Assembly (NCBI GenBank): GCA_963556195.1
Contig: OY744519.1
Location: 30,717,397 to 30,781,396 of the forward strand
Origin: Sepiola atlantica
Taxonomy: Eukaryota; Mollusca; Cephalopoda; Sepiida; Sepiolidae
Direction: 5' to 3'
Length of the DNA stretch: 64,000 nt
Position numbers and translations under genes: made by a program. Under the pieces are notes generated by a model that saw nothing but the letters and a program-made list of their open reading frames with translations, had not been told where the DNA came from and did no database searches. Numbering within the stretch: position 1 is the stretch's first letter; every line of letters begins with the position of its first letter. Of the stretch, positions 52,653 through 62,866 are shown one piece after another.

Positions 52653-52655
<3 letters not shown>
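52526..52655. mobile_element. mariner-type MITE, 130 bp
   Basis: Inverted ends of about 39 bp with one substitution and one extra A: CAGGGTGAGCCAAAAGTAGG at the left and its complement at the right, then TGGACAATAAAAAAAC against GTTTTTTACTGTCCA. Flanked by TA on both sides inside a (TA)n. Central 50 bp unrelated to any gene. Confidence 0.85.

Positions 52656-52722
<67 letters not shown>
52656..52722. repeat. (TA)n microsatellite
   Basis: 33 units between the MITE and the next SINE-like block. Confidence 0.95.
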
Positions 52723-52724
<2 letters not shown>

Positions 52725-52836
52725 GTAGGGGCGCCGACTATCAGCTCGACGGTTGAGTTTCAATCCCAGCTTGAGGCACTAACTGGTCTAGTCGCACTGA
52801 ACAGCTGTGATACAGCGAAACAGGCTGTATGTGGAT

Positions 52837-52839
<3 letters not shown>
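52723..52839 (+). repeat. tRNA-related SINE-like block
   Basis: 117 bp isolated between two (TA)n tracts. GGGGCGCCGACTATCAGCTC and TTGAGTTTCAATCCCAGC (box B-like at 52755-52766) suggest a tRNA-derived head. The rest, CTGAACAGCTGTGATACAGC and onwards, is unassigned. Confidence 0.5.

Positions 52840-52908
<69 letters not shown>
52840..52908. repeat. (TA)n microsatellite
   Basis: 34 units. Confidence 0.95.
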
Positions 52909-52910
<2 letters not shown>

Positions 52911-53079
52911 TTCATTAAAAATATGTTTCTGACAATTTTGTAAATGTACACATTTATGGTGATTTGTATGATTGGGATTATTCGGAGGTTACATCAGCTG
53001 AAACGTTGAGAACAGTAGTCCGAATAATCCAAATAATCCAAACAATCAATACTCATCTAAAAAAAATTCCGAAACATAT

Positions 53080-53553
53080 TCATCCAACATTCAGAAAAAG
53101 CTTTCATCGGTCTGGCTATAAAAACAAGAGGTATCAATATTCATTTAATTAATAAAATGCATATTTAATTTGATATTTCATTTTCTTCCTTTTTTATTAC
53201 TTTTAGACTCTGATTACTTTGTTGTATTTTAGAGTTTATAATACATTACGTCCACAATATTGGTTTGTTTTCTTTCGTTAACATGTTTATATTTGACTTA
53301 CAAAAAAACACGTGACACTATTCACACATAAATTCTGCTAATAATTATGATGGAATATAAATCGATGGGAGATCGATGGGAAATCATATTATAACCGGAA
53401 GTAGTGATTAGACAATTATTAAATTACGTAGTTTATTCATCTTTTCTAAATAATAATTATTATTTTAGATAGCAATAATTAGCATATAATAAAGAAGAAG
53501 ATTAACTATTATATAATAAGTGATATACAATCAGTGATATATATATATAATAA

Positions 53554-53639
<86 letters not shown>

Positions 53640-54310
53640 CGTAGTTTTTACATAATAATAATTATTTAATTACGTAATCGGAAAATTAAAAGTTAAAATA
53701 ACAATTAGTAATAATTAACAATTTAAAATGAAAATAAAAATGGGAATTATGACAATTTTGATTGTGATTTTAAGTAAACTAATATAGGGATGAATTAATG
53801 AGATCTTATTGCTAACCAGAAATAATGATGATTATTTAATGCGATAATAGGATAGAATGATCGCTTAAATAAAAATTAGTAAAAAAATTAACACCGGAAG
53901 TGACTCATAACAAGATTGATGAATGACGATATGATTGATTTGTATTCCTTAAAAGAAATATAAAAAAGTAAATAAGGACTGAAAATTAAGAAAAAGAATA
54001 GGAAAAAGGAAAAAATGTTTGAATAAGGACAATAACAGTTCGTGTGAATTAATTATTTTCTTTTCTTGTAAGTCAAACATCAACATTTTAACGAAAGAAA
54101 ACAAATAGTGGACATAATGTGTTATGAACTCTTCAATGCAAATAAAAAAAAGAGTCTACGCTACGTTTCACTTTTGATTGAATTAATAAAAAGAAGAAGA
54201 AAAGGAATATTAAATTAAATATGTTTTTATTGATTAAATAAATATTGGACGCATCTTGTTTTTTTTCATCCAGACTGTGGTGTGTGAAGCCTTTTTCGTG
54301 AATGTTTGTG
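53080..54310. mobile_element. Element with long inverted R38 arms
   Basis: Left arm 53080-53340 and right arm 54040-54310 are inverted copies of repeat R38: GCATATTTAATTTGATATT against AATATTAAATTAAATATG, and GACTTACAAAAAAACACG against TTCTTGTAAGTC. The interior is A/T-rich with a (TA)n at 53557-53632. No coding sequence. Confidence 0.65.
53557..53632. repeat. (TA)n microsatellite
   Basis: About 38 units in the interior of the inverted-arm element; also GTGATATA repeats just upstream. Confidence 0.95.
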
Positions 54311-54803
54311 CTGTGACCTTGAAGAGCCGATAATAATTAAGACAACACGCTGGTATATTTACAACTCTGTTCAGTATTTTTTAAATTTTGACGCACGCTA
54401 ATAAACGGTTGGCAGTCCTATTCAATATGCTAGAGTGTTAAATCTGGTTCATTTTCCAGTTTATTAAGGACCCTCCTTCTGATTACGGCCGCTGTATTCG
54501 ATACTAATCCTTGCGCAAACACTTTTGCTAGCCTAGTTAACAAGTACATCGATTATTTCATGTTGTCGGAGTTGAGTGTTAACTACGCTAGCAAAAGTCG
54601 TGTCGTCTTCGTTGTCTTTCCTTGTAAGGTTCATGCATTTACACCTTTTGTGAGACAGAGATGTTTTAGGGCTAAACAATTTAGTCAATAATAGTATCGC
54701 TTCACCAAATGTAAGATCATTAGGTTTTTTTGTGGTAAGATATAATTTACGAATTTGGTATGTTCAGCCGTACCCAATTTCCTTAAAAGCAAACAGACCT
54801 TTT

Positions 54804-55240
54804 TTAAATCGGTTCAATTCGCACAGTCCGTATTCTAAATGCTCTCGTATCGTCTGAAATACAAAGCAAACGTAACCTCGTTGTCAGAATTGTAGTTAAA
54901 ACAATCCATAGTGTTCCAAATATTGTTTTATTCTTCACCATTTTGACACATTCGATTATTCGAATAATTTTTTTCTGTTGGGTATGAAGAAACATTTCCT
55001 CAAATCTTCTCATTTGTTCTCGCTGTTCTTTCTGTTGTTCTTAGAATTTATCTTCCGTTTGAAGGTTTTCTTTCTGTCGTTTTTTCTGCAATTCCATTTT
55101 TTCTGCAATTCTATTTTTTTGCATCCATTTTCTTTTGATATTCCGCTTCTTGTTCTTGGAAATTTTCTTCTATTTGAAGCTTTTCTTTTTGTTATTGTTT
55201 CTGCAATTCCATTTTTCTGCATCATTGGGGTGTTTTTTTG
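54804..55240 (-). pseudogene. gag-like coiled-coil relic
   Basis: Minus strand reads EKLQIEENFQEQEAEYQKK, AEKMELQKKRQKEN-type stretches and, in another frame, MRRFEEMFLHTQQKK. Heptad-like charged sequence followed by 'M-R-R-F-E-E-M' is common in gypsy-type Gag N-termini. Several frameshifts. Confidence 0.3.
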
Positions 55241-55384
55241 TTTTGTTTTCTTTCGCAGAGTTTACACACTTTGCTTGTTTAAATTCAGTTTGATTTGAAC
55301 TTCTCGCTCTATTGTTAACAAATATCTAGAGCATACCACGAAAGGCTTCTTTTCTTAAAAAAAATCTAACATTCCAAATTGTAG

Positions 55385-55560
55385 ACATAAATCCGAGTTT
55401 TCGTTGCCAGTGTTGTGTGCAACATACATCCGGGTTATTTTCGTGTCCGAATAAATCCGAATTCTTTGTCGCCAGAGTTGTGCGACATACGTTCGAAAAT
55501 AAATGTTCATCCGAATAAATATGAGTACGCTGTCTCCAGTATTGTGAGATATAGGTTTCG
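55385..55560 (-). repeat. Triplicated leader-like repeat
   Basis: Three diverged units; on the minus strand they are ACTGGAGACAGCGTACTC, TCTGGCGACAAAGAATTCGG and CACTGGCAACGAAAACTCGG, each followed by ATTTAT. CTGGCGAC is the usual start of the leader just after a gypsy-type 5' LTR. Confidence 0.5.
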
Positions 55561-55942
55561 AATCCTCATGACCCTGAATGACCGACAATAATCAAGACAA
55601 CACTGTAATGTATTTACAAGAGTGTATATACAGATGTACAGAAATAGTATGTTACAGAAAGATTACGATCAATACTGTGCCTATGGCTGCCACGAAAGTT
55701 AATTGTAACTCTATTCATAGTGTTTGTAAGAGTCCATCTATTACTGAAATAGGGCAGATAACAGCACATCATAACAGTTTGGTAAATTTGGTATACCATA
55801 AATGTGTATACTTACAAAATGTGCAGAAACAGCTGTTTGTGAATAACATGTTTTTGAATGAACTAGAATTATATCATGTTAAATATATAGCTCTAGTCGT
55901 ATTATACACTATTGAACTACTATGTAAACCTTTGTGCAAATT

Positions 55943-55946
<4 letters not shown>

Positions 55947-55992
<46 letters not shown>
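55947..55992. repeat. (TA)n microsatellite
   Basis: 23 units. The preceding 55631-55946 holds a 139-codon open frame without known motifs. Confidence 0.95.
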
Positions 55993-55994
<2 letters not shown>

Positions 55995-56078
55995 TAATTG
56001 AATAAGTTCAAAAGTATTGAATAAATGAACATAAAACCAATATTTTTTCAAAATTTTTAGGAGTGTCTCTTTCTCTTC

Positions 56079-56081
<3 letters not shown>

Positions 56082-56141
<60 letters not shown>
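56082..56141. repeat. (TA)n microsatellite
   Basis: Left flank of fold-back element C. Confidence 0.95.
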
Positions 56142-56145
<4 letters not shown>

Positions 56146-56758
56146 TTTTATGTATACACATATAATATTATAAGAAAATATAATATATTCGTATAGATTT
56201 TCAGTATTTACTTCAACACTGCTCAATAGAGCTAGGTAGTAAGTTATGGAAATATATTTATCGCAATTAAACTACAGAGAGGCGTCCACGTTTGACCCCC
56301 GTAGTGAATCGTCAGGCCAAGTGCATGCAATTTGTGTTACTGATTGTTTTTATGTATCCACGTTGTGTTTAGTCTAGCTAGCTAACCAATCAAATTCGTT
56401 GTTATTTCCTCCCACGGGTTAATGTTTTCATTAGCTAGTGGCTGAGCTTCTCTCAAACAAATGTTGGACTGGCAGTTAGCAACGAATAACAAAATAAATA
56501 GAAATAAAACTATTCCGATCACGTGTTAAAATAAGGTCACTCGTTTATTCGATACAAAAGGGGTGCGTCACCCGCGTACAAAACCAAACAAAAGAAAAAG
56601 GTGTGAAGTAATGGTTAGCCGAATTTTTGTTTGAGAGAAGTTCAGACATTGCTTAATGAAAGCATTAACCCGTTGGGAGAGAATAACAACGAGTCTGATT
56701 GCACTTAGCCTGACGATTTCCTACGGAGATGAAACCGGACGCCTCTTTCATAACTTAC
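56142..56758. mobile_element. Fold-back element C (hammerhead family 1)
   Basis: Leader and left arm as in elements A and B. The arms are separated by about 430 bp, whose ends are themselves inverted (CCTCCCACGGGTTAATG against CATTAACCCGTTGGGAG; GGCTGAGCTTCTCTCAAACAA against its complement). Right end CATAACTTACTA passes into a short (TA)n at 56757-56772. The right arm (plus strand, 56702-56750) keeps TTAGC, CTGACGA, a stem II and GAAA, but the stem III and cleavage half is deleted. The left arm has CAAA for GAAA. Confidence 0.75.
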
Positions 56759-56772
56759 TATATATATATATA

Positions 56773-57176
56773 AAACTTGCCGTAATTTTTGTCGGGAGCT
56801 CATTTTTTAAAAACTTTTTCTATCTTTTTTTCCTGTCGATAATAAATGAACAATTCCCTGATGAGCAACGAGTTGGGAAAAAGACGACATATCTCCCTTA
56901 ATTTATGCTGCGAAACGAGCGTAGGAAATGATTATAGCATTGGATTTGTACGAAACAAAAAACATAAAAAATAAAGAATACATAAAAATACAGTCTTAAA
57001 CATATTTAAAAAAATCTTTTTTGTTTGTCGGTGGGACAAAGAGGAATTACAGGTATTCCCTGATATTGAAAGTACAGCGGTAAGGTTTAATAGATGAAGA
57101 AATTGGAAAGTTCAGATGAAAGGTATGGCTATGGGTTGTTTGTTCCTTTGATCATTTGAATGTACATATAATATAT
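56773..57176. other. No recognised gene
   Basis: A/T-rich unique-looking sequence. Confidence 0.4.
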
Positions 57177-57178
57177 TA

Positions 57179-57254
<76 letters not shown>

Positions 57255-57308
57255 TATATAATATATTATATATATCGTCACAGTCTGATGAATATATATA
57301 TATATATA

Positions 57309-57380
<72 letters not shown>
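57177..57380. repeat. (TA)n compound tract and (ATT)n
   Basis: (TA)n with TATATTATA interruptions to 57288, a 16-bp spacer with CAGTCTGATGA, more (TA)n, then about 24 ATT units (57308-57380). Confidence 0.95.
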
Positions 57381-57385
<5 letters not shown>

Positions 57386-57404
57386 GTAAGAGTGTCCAAT
57401 GATA

Positions 57405-57505
57405 AATAGAACTATTTAATGATATAGAGATTTTAATTATACAAACATTATTTGGTTACATATTTACAAAACATGTTTCGATCACAGCTATAGAAATCCA
57501 GACCT
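57405..57505 (-). repeat. Half fold-back, D/E family relic
   Basis: Minus strand reads CCTGAAAAGGTC, ATAGCTGTGATC, GAAACATG and TATGTAACCAAATAATG, aligning with one arm of elements D and E. GAAA is kept; the core box is CTGAAAA instead of CTGANGA. Confidence 0.45.
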
Positions 57506-57534
57506 TTTCAGGCCTAAACGTCTTTTCTTTACGT

Positions 57535-57595
57535 TTTCATTCGACCTTGTGTCTAACTCTGCCCTAATGGTGAGGCAGGTAAATTGGGACTTGTT
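57535..57595 (+). repeat. Dispersed repeat, 'CGACCTTG' family, copy 4
   Basis: CGACCTTGTGTCTAACTCTG, then CCCTAATGGTGAGGCAGG and TAAATTGGGAC: the core only. Confidence 0.6.
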
Positions 57596-57699
57596 GCACA
57601 ACCAACGCTTGGTCTACCCTACTATTTAAACTATGTCTGAAAAGAAGTTATATGGTTTCACACCTTTCCCATTGATATTAGTGAAAAATGGTGTAGTAG

Positions 57700-57772
57700 T
57701 CCTGGCAGAACTCGAACTCGACACGCCGAGACTACAATCGGCGCCTGTATCCACGCCACCTTCACATACATG
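57700..57772 (-). repeat. tRNA-derived SINE head
   Basis: Minus strand: GGTGGCGTGGATACAGGCGC (box A-like), an anticodon-arm-like CCGATTGTAGTCTCGG and box B-like GAGTTCGAGTTC (rc of 57708-57719). Acceptor pairing is absent. Confidence 0.55.
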
Positions 57773-57774
57773 TA

Positions 57775-58000
57775 GAATGGGAATACGTGATTGTATCAAC
57801 TGATTTAAAATTCCCTCAGCATTTGTTTTGTTTGCTGGCCGAATAGAAATAAATTCCCTTCGTACATTCCCGACATATTTCCATGCCTCACTCAAAATAT
57901 TTGAGATATTCTTAATAGCATTGGTATCTTCAATTTTCTTACTCGTGTAAATTACAAAATATTTTATTCTCTCCCATTTTGTGCTGTTGAAGTTGGACAA
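57775..58000 (-). CDS. Hypothetical reading frame
   Basis: Minus-strand frame of about 75 codons (FNSTKWERIKYFVIYTSKK, then SNILSEAWKYVGNVRREF and AEGILNQLIQSRIPILHVCE) with protein-like composition, running into the tRNA-like segment. I do not recognise it. It may be a transposon fragment or chance. Confidence 0.2.
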
Positions 58001-58053
58001 ATAAGCTAAACAATTTACATCTATTCATAAACATTGTTTCTTGGGGGTTTCGT

Positions 58054-58058
<5 letters not shown>

Positions 58059-58141
<83 letters not shown>
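58059..58141. repeat. (TA)n microsatellite
   Basis: 41 units; left flank of element D and its leader. Confidence 0.95.
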
Positions 58142-58145
<4 letters not shown>

Positions 58146-58486
58146 ATCCAGGTAAAACATCCACAGGGTGGTAATCCAAAGAATTTCAACCGGGTTTTTA
58201 GAAAAGCGCTCAATATCAAATAGAGCTTTTATATATGATTATTTTATTTACACAGACATGTACCAAACCTGCGACACTGGCCTGTCGATGTTATCGATCA
58301 ACAGCTATTATAAACTGAGATCTCATCAGGCAGAGTTAGAATCCGATATTTCCAAATATCTAAGGTTGAGATCGGATTCTAACTCTGCTTGATGAGATCT
58401 GAGTTTATAATAGCTGTTGATTGATAACATCGACATGCCAGTGTCGCAGATTTTGTACATGTCTGGGTAAATAAAATAAAAAAATC
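58142..58486. mobile_element. Fold-back element D (hammerhead-derived)
   Basis: A leader (TTTAGAAAAGCGCTCAAT) shared with element E, then arms 58240-58345 and 58371-58475 that are almost perfect complements around a 25-bp centre. In the outward direction each arm reads CTCTGC, CTGATGA, a long stem (GATC..GATC with CAG/CTG inside), GATAA in place of GAAA, and GTC followed by GCAG, which pairs CTGC next to the core. This is hammerhead architecture with an altered GAAA box. (TA)n on both sides. Confidence 0.6.
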
Positions 58487-58536
58487 ATATATATATATAT
58501 ATATATATATAATCATTATTTATAAATACATTTTTT

Positions 58537-58601
<65 letters not shown>
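58487..58601. repeat. Two (TA)n tracts
   Basis: (TA)n at 58487-58511 and 58540-58601 around a short A/T spacer. Confidence 0.95.
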
Positions 58602-58603
<2 letters not shown>

Positions 58604-59145
58604 CCACAAAAAAATCTCATCTCTCACCTTTCCGATCCTTTTGCCTATTTCCTTCACCCATTTTTAAGTTATCTTTATTTCTTCAAATCTTTTTCTAAAA
58701 CTATGATACAACCTACATGCTAACCAGACAGAGTTTTCCCCTTCCCTCCTCTTTCCCCAGCCTCTCAAAATCCATGCTACACCTCACTACGACAAAAATA
58801 TCAGACCCCTTTTCATCTCTCCCACCCTAAAGCAAATTCACTAATATTATCACCCCTCCCTATTTCACTGCTGCCTTAATGGTACCCACTCAAAGCTTTC
58901 CATATTCATTTCATTCTTCGCTACCACTGACTTCTCGCAGCCTGGACTCTCCTCCAGCGTTCACAGTAGCCACGGCTACTACTTTTCCTTTATCACTCCA
59001 TCATGTCCACCCAAAATTTCGATGTACTTGCATGACATTTTTCTTCAAATTATCATCCTGAGCTGAGGAAGTCTTACAATAAAGACGAAACGTTGATGAA
59101 TATATATTAAAAAATATCTCTTGATTTTTTCCTTTTTCATTTTCC

Positions 59146-59148
<3 letters not shown>
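58602..59148. other. Pyrimidine-rich DNA without a gene
   Basis: C/T-rich plus strand. CTGAGGAAGTC and AAGACGAAACG at 59062-59092 form a hammerhead-like stem with one extra base beside the core and no stem I partner. Confidence 0.4.

Positions 59149-59218
<70 letters not shown>
59149..59218. repeat. (TA)n microsatellite
   Basis: 34 units. Confidence 0.95.
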
Positions 59219-59223
<5 letters not shown>

Positions 59224-59374
59224 TTCGTAAATAAAATAATATATAGACGTCCCCACATATAGAGTACGACACAGAGTGTAAATGAAGGTGACTCGCTCAT
59301 AGAATTTAGGTAAATGCTTCACGTAGATAATTGAACTCGTTCACTTGTCTCTGTCTGCAAAAATAATAACAATC

Positions 59375-59380
<6 letters not shown>

Positions 59381-59473
<93 letters not shown>

Positions 59474-59492
59474 TGTGTGTGTGTTTGTGTGT
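59381..59492. repeat. (TA)n followed by (TG)n
   Basis: (TA)n to 59435, (TG)n to 59492; left flank of element E. Confidence 0.95.
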
Positions 59493-59793
59493 ATTATATT
59501 TGTTTCTATAGATGTAAATCTAATGAAACTCCAGTGTTTATAAAAAAAAGTGCTCAATAAAAACTAGAGCAGTTTTTTAGTATAATTTTTTATTTATACA
59601 AACATTATTGGTTACACATGTGCATACATGTTTTACTTGTCCCCTCTATCGAGAGTTAACTTCCTCATACCTTTAGAGATTTTCTCTAAAGGTTTGAGGA
59701 AGTTGACCTTCGATAGAGGGGACAACTGAAACATGTATACACATGTGTAACAAATAATATTCGTATAAATAAAAATGTATAGTATATATATGC

Positions 59794-59798
<5 letters not shown>
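59493..59798. mobile_element. Fold-back element E (D/E family)
   Basis: Leader AAAGTGCTCAATAAAAACTA aligns with that of D. Arms 59583-59672 and 59678-59770 are inverted: TTACACATGTGCATACATG against CATGTATACACATGTGTAA, and GTCCCCTCTATCGA against TCGATAGAGGGGAC. Hammerhead relics are visible outward (TTGAGGA, GTTG/CAAC stem, GAAA, CATGT/ACATG stem, AACC pairing GGTT) but C in the core box is T and an extra base precedes stem I. Confidence 0.6.
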
Positions 59799-59861
<63 letters not shown>

Positions 59862-59892
59862 ATGTGTATGTGTGTGTCTGTACAAGTAAATA

Positions 59893-59924
<32 letters not shown>
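59799..59924. repeat. (TA)n-(TG)n-(TA)n compound microsatellite
   Basis: (TA)n to 59845, (TG)n to 59880, spacer, (TA)n 59896-59924. Confidence 0.95.
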
Positions 59925-59928
<4 letters not shown>

Positions 59929-60025
59929 ATGTTTTTTATTCAAACATGTACAAAGTCTGCTACACTGGCATGTCGATGTTATCGATCTACAGCTATCAAG
60001 AGCTGAGGTCTCATTAGGCAGAAGG
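59925..60025 (+). repeat. Single arm of a D-type element
   Basis: CATGTACAAAGTCTGCTACACTGGC-type sequence (in part: CTGGCATGTCGATGTTATCG) and GAGGTCTCATTAGGCAG match one arm of D. Starts at a (TA)n; the second arm is absent, apparently displaced by the mariner region. Confidence 0.6.
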
Positions 60026-60164
60026 TTTTTTTGTGATCCAACCCGGTCGATGAAATCCAGGAAGAATGGAGCTAAGCAAAAAAAGAAGAATAATAGTCAT
60101 GTGACCAATTATGTCATTACTAAATATTACTTAGAATTAAAACCTCCCACCCAAGCTGCACCAA

Positions 60165-60960
60165 CTTCTCCCGAGTAGTCAAATCAGTATGTGGCCTTGC
60201 GTTACTATAATGAAAATTAACGCTTTTACGATTGGCTGGCTCCGGTCGTTTACGTTGAAGAGTTACGCTTAATTTATCCGGCTGTTTGCAGTAAACCGCT
60301 GAATTGACGGTTCTGTTCAGGGGAAGAAGTTAAAAATAAAGATAACACCTTTTCAATCCCATCATACCGATAACATCACTTTTTGGCGATGGGGGCTGTT
60401 TTGGGTGTTCGTTGTGATGGATCATTTGCGTTTTTTCCACGATCTTTTGCGTGTCACATTACTGTAAACAATCCACTTTTCATCTCCATTAACAATTCGT
60501 TTTCAAAAATGGCTGATTGCTTTTGTCCTTTCAGTAACGAAACCCCTTTGCACGAGTTTTGCTTCTGTCAGTTTATGGGGAACCCAAACATCAAGTTTAA
60601 AAACATAACTGAGTTTATGAAATTCTTTTCCACGCTCGATTTGGAAATCTTGACAATGTGTGCGATTTGTCTGGTTGTCAAACGGCAATCTTCTTCAACT
60701 ACGGCTTTCACTTGGTCATTGTCGATCATCTTTGGCCGGCCAGAGTGAGGATCATTTCTCAGTGGAAAATTTCATGTTCGGAATCGAGCAAACCATTTTT
60801 GGCACATCCGTTGTGTAACAAGCATTATCCCCATGCACATGGCATATCTTTATGCTGGTTTCTATAACTTTTTTGTCCTTTTCTGTAATATAAAAAACAT
60901 CAGATGTCGGTAGTGCTCTGCTTGATCTTTCATTTAATGGCCTGAAATACAAGCAAACAT
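60165..60960 (-). pseudogene. mariner transposase, catalytically dead
   Basis: Mariner transposases use a DD34D triad. On the minus strand: helix-turn-helix part EKDKKVIETSIKICHVHGDN, GRPKMIDNDQVKAVVEEDC and TTRQIAHIVKISKSSVEK; then LMFGFPIN for the usual 'D-V-W-V-P-H'. First catalytic Asp in GDEKWIVYSNV (near 60475). Second Asp in the SVWWDWKGV position (near 60345), where both flanking Trp codons have become TGA. The third Asp of the 'D-N-A-R-P-H' box is Ser (HYSNARPHTDL, near 60200). Further frameshifts. The plus-strand 121-codon frame here is a shadow. Confidence 0.85.
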
Positions 60961-61112
60961 ACAAGAACTCATCTGCTCGGGGGCTTATTACGCACTGGCG
61001 TCAACATACTCGCTGCACCAAATACGGGATTTGAAGAATAGGCATATAAAACGATATTCAGTAGGCCGGAAAGATAACATAAAAAAAAAACGAACGAACT
61101 TTTGGGCCAACC
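60165..61112 (-). mobile_element. mariner transposon, degenerate
   Basis: A minus-strand mariner transposase relic with a plausible 5' inverted terminal repeat at 61091-61112 (minus strand GGTTGGCCCAAAAGTTCG). The 3' end is lost or unrecognised near 60165, next to the D-type arm. Confidence 0.75.
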
Positions 61113-61177
61113 AAAATTCTTTTTATTAGAACATCAGTTATTGTTACACTTATTGTTATGATAATATATTTATTTAT

Positions 61178-61182
<5 letters not shown>

Positions 61183-61252
<70 letters not shown>
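61183..61252. repeat. (TA)n microsatellite
   Basis: 35 units, about 70 bp outside the mariner 5' end. Confidence 0.95.
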
Positions 61253-61254
<2 letters not shown>

Positions 61255-61620
61255 TGGTTTGACAAAACAACAGGGACAATTCCTGTTTGTCTCTTTATTT
61301 ATCTATCTTTTCATGTTGACGGACTAATGATCTAATGTTCTGTTCGAGTGTGAACAGGAACTCACTAAAACTGCTAACGTTTTCGACTCCCATGAGTCTT
61401 CTTCAGGCACGTGAGAAGTTATGCAAACTAAAACTGGTGAATTTATTGAGAAACTCGATTAAAACTTTTTTTTTTTTTCATTCAAGCAAACAAACCCACC
61501 ATTAATTAAGCTCGATATGAGGGGGGGGGGAGAAGATGTACCAAAATGCCTTTAATATATAACGTTTAACTTTTTTTCATTTCAAACTATAAATGTTTTT
61601 TATCGTTCAAATTTCTGAGG
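61253..61620. other. No recognised gene
   Basis: Minus strand has CTGAAGA, GACTC/GAGTC stem and GAAA at 61380-61408 with one extra base beside the core; stem III and flush stem I are not formed, so not called a ribozyme. G run at 61520. Confidence 0.4.
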
Positions 61621-61792
61621 TATGGTTCTGTTCAGTCTCAGGAGGTCCACCCTCCCAGGCTTTACCTTCTCTTTGAGAAGGGGTTAGTTTATTGCTAATC
61701 GCCTAGGGCGCTCCTACAGGGGAATGCCGACGGGGCTGCTCAGGCATTATTTGTAGGCCAGAGCGCGCTAATCCTAGTGCGCTGGCTTTCCC

Positions 61793-61840
61793 CCCCTGAC
61801 CTTTTGACCTTGTGTCTAACCTTCTGGAGAGGGGGTAAAT
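61793..61840 (+). repeat. Dispersed repeat, 'CGACCTTG' family, copy 5
   Basis: TTTTGACCTTGTGTCTAACC and GAGAGGGGGTAAATAAAATG: a short diverged core. The region 61620-61792 upstream (CCCAGGCTTTACCTTCTC) resembles 42950-42980. Confidence 0.5.
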
Positions 61841-61879
61841 AAAATGCACATGTGTGTTTATTATTTCCACCCCCATCCC

Positions 61880-62400
61880 AACCACCCGCTTTTTCCCCTC
61901 CCGCCTTTCACCTTTCACCTTATACATATTTTCTTTCTTTCTAATTCTATTTTCTATTTTTAAATTTTGGTCTTCTTTCTCCTCCCCCTTCTCTTTCGTT
62001 ATTTTAAATCTCATTCTCATTCAGTCGTTTGTCTTGAGATTAGTGTCTCGGTCATTTCCGGTTCGAGTATCCGTTCTCTGACTGTCACGTCTTCTGTCCT
62101 TTTCTTTCTTTTTTCTTTTTCTTTTTTTTTTCTCTGAAGTTTTAATTTGTCTATCTTTCCTTTTTTCCTATTTTCTTTTTTCCTGTTTTCTGTTTTTTTA
62201 TTTTCTTTTTTTTATTTCCTTTTTTTCTATTTTCTTTTTTTCTTTTATTTTTTTATTTCCTTTTTTTCCTATTTTCTTTTTTTATTTTCTTTTTTTTTTC
62301 CTTTTTTCCTATTTTCTTTTTTCCTATTTTCTTTTTTTTCCATATTCCTTTTTAACTTTTTTTACTTTTCTTTTCTGTTTTCCATTTCTTTACTTTTCTA
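61880..62400. repeat. Pyrimidine-rich low-complexity tract
   Basis: CCTTTTTTCC/TATTTTC-type sequence; the long Phe-rich frames are artefacts. Confidence 0.85.
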
Positions 62401-62444
62401 ATTTTTATAGATAGTAACCCTCCATTCAATATTAAAGACCGATA

Positions 62445-62720
62445 TCTATTTATTTGTATTTATTTGTATACTTATATTAATTACTAATGTACACGCGTCA
62501 AAAATTACTGAAAAAATCAAGCTTCGCCAATGTTCGCACTAATATTCATATAAAATCAAAGAATTACGTCAAACATTAAATTTTTCATTTATAAATTACT
62601 TTCATCATTTCTGATGACCTAAAAGAAAAAACATCTACCGTTGAATTTTTATTTAGAATGAGGGATTTTTTCCCGAATCTGACTTTCTATTTGCTTTCCA
62701 ATATAATACTTTCTAATGCG
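62445..62720 (+). repeat. Dispersed repeat R40, copy 2
   Basis: Partner of 40301-40640. A third short echo (TTTTGATGACCTAACG) lies at 62782-62797. Confidence 0.7.
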
Positions 62721-62866
62721 TTTTTCTTTCCATAGGATAGGATTAAACTATCGCGAGTTAAAAAAAAATAAACGCAAGTCATTTTGATGACCTAACGAGA
62801 AAAGATATCAACCTTGACTTTTCTTCTTTTTTTTTTCTTTTCTTTTTTATTATTATTAGGAGGTGG

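Larger units (their letters stand above)
54312..55630 (-). mobile_element. Probable LTR-retroelement relic (gypsy-like)
   Basis: TGACC, ATAATCAAGACAACACTGTA-like sequence at 55572-55630 matches 54312-54370 as a direct repeat of about 58 bp, a possible pair of LTR ends. Between them the minus strand carries a triplicated leader and a coiled-coil frame in gag position. No pol sequence is present. Confidence 0.35.

Noticed and set aside
59062..59092. Hammerhead ribozyme on the plus strand
   Set aside because: CTGAGGA, GTCTT/AAGAC stem and GAAA are present, but one extra base lies beside the core and neither stem I nor stem III forms.
60383..60748. 121-codon plus-strand frame
   Set aside because: Antisense to the mariner transposase relic.
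61380..61415. Hammerhead ribozyme on the minus strand
   Set aside because: Perfect GACTC/GAGTC stem II and GAAA, but an extra A beside the core and four unpaired bases before the possible stem I.
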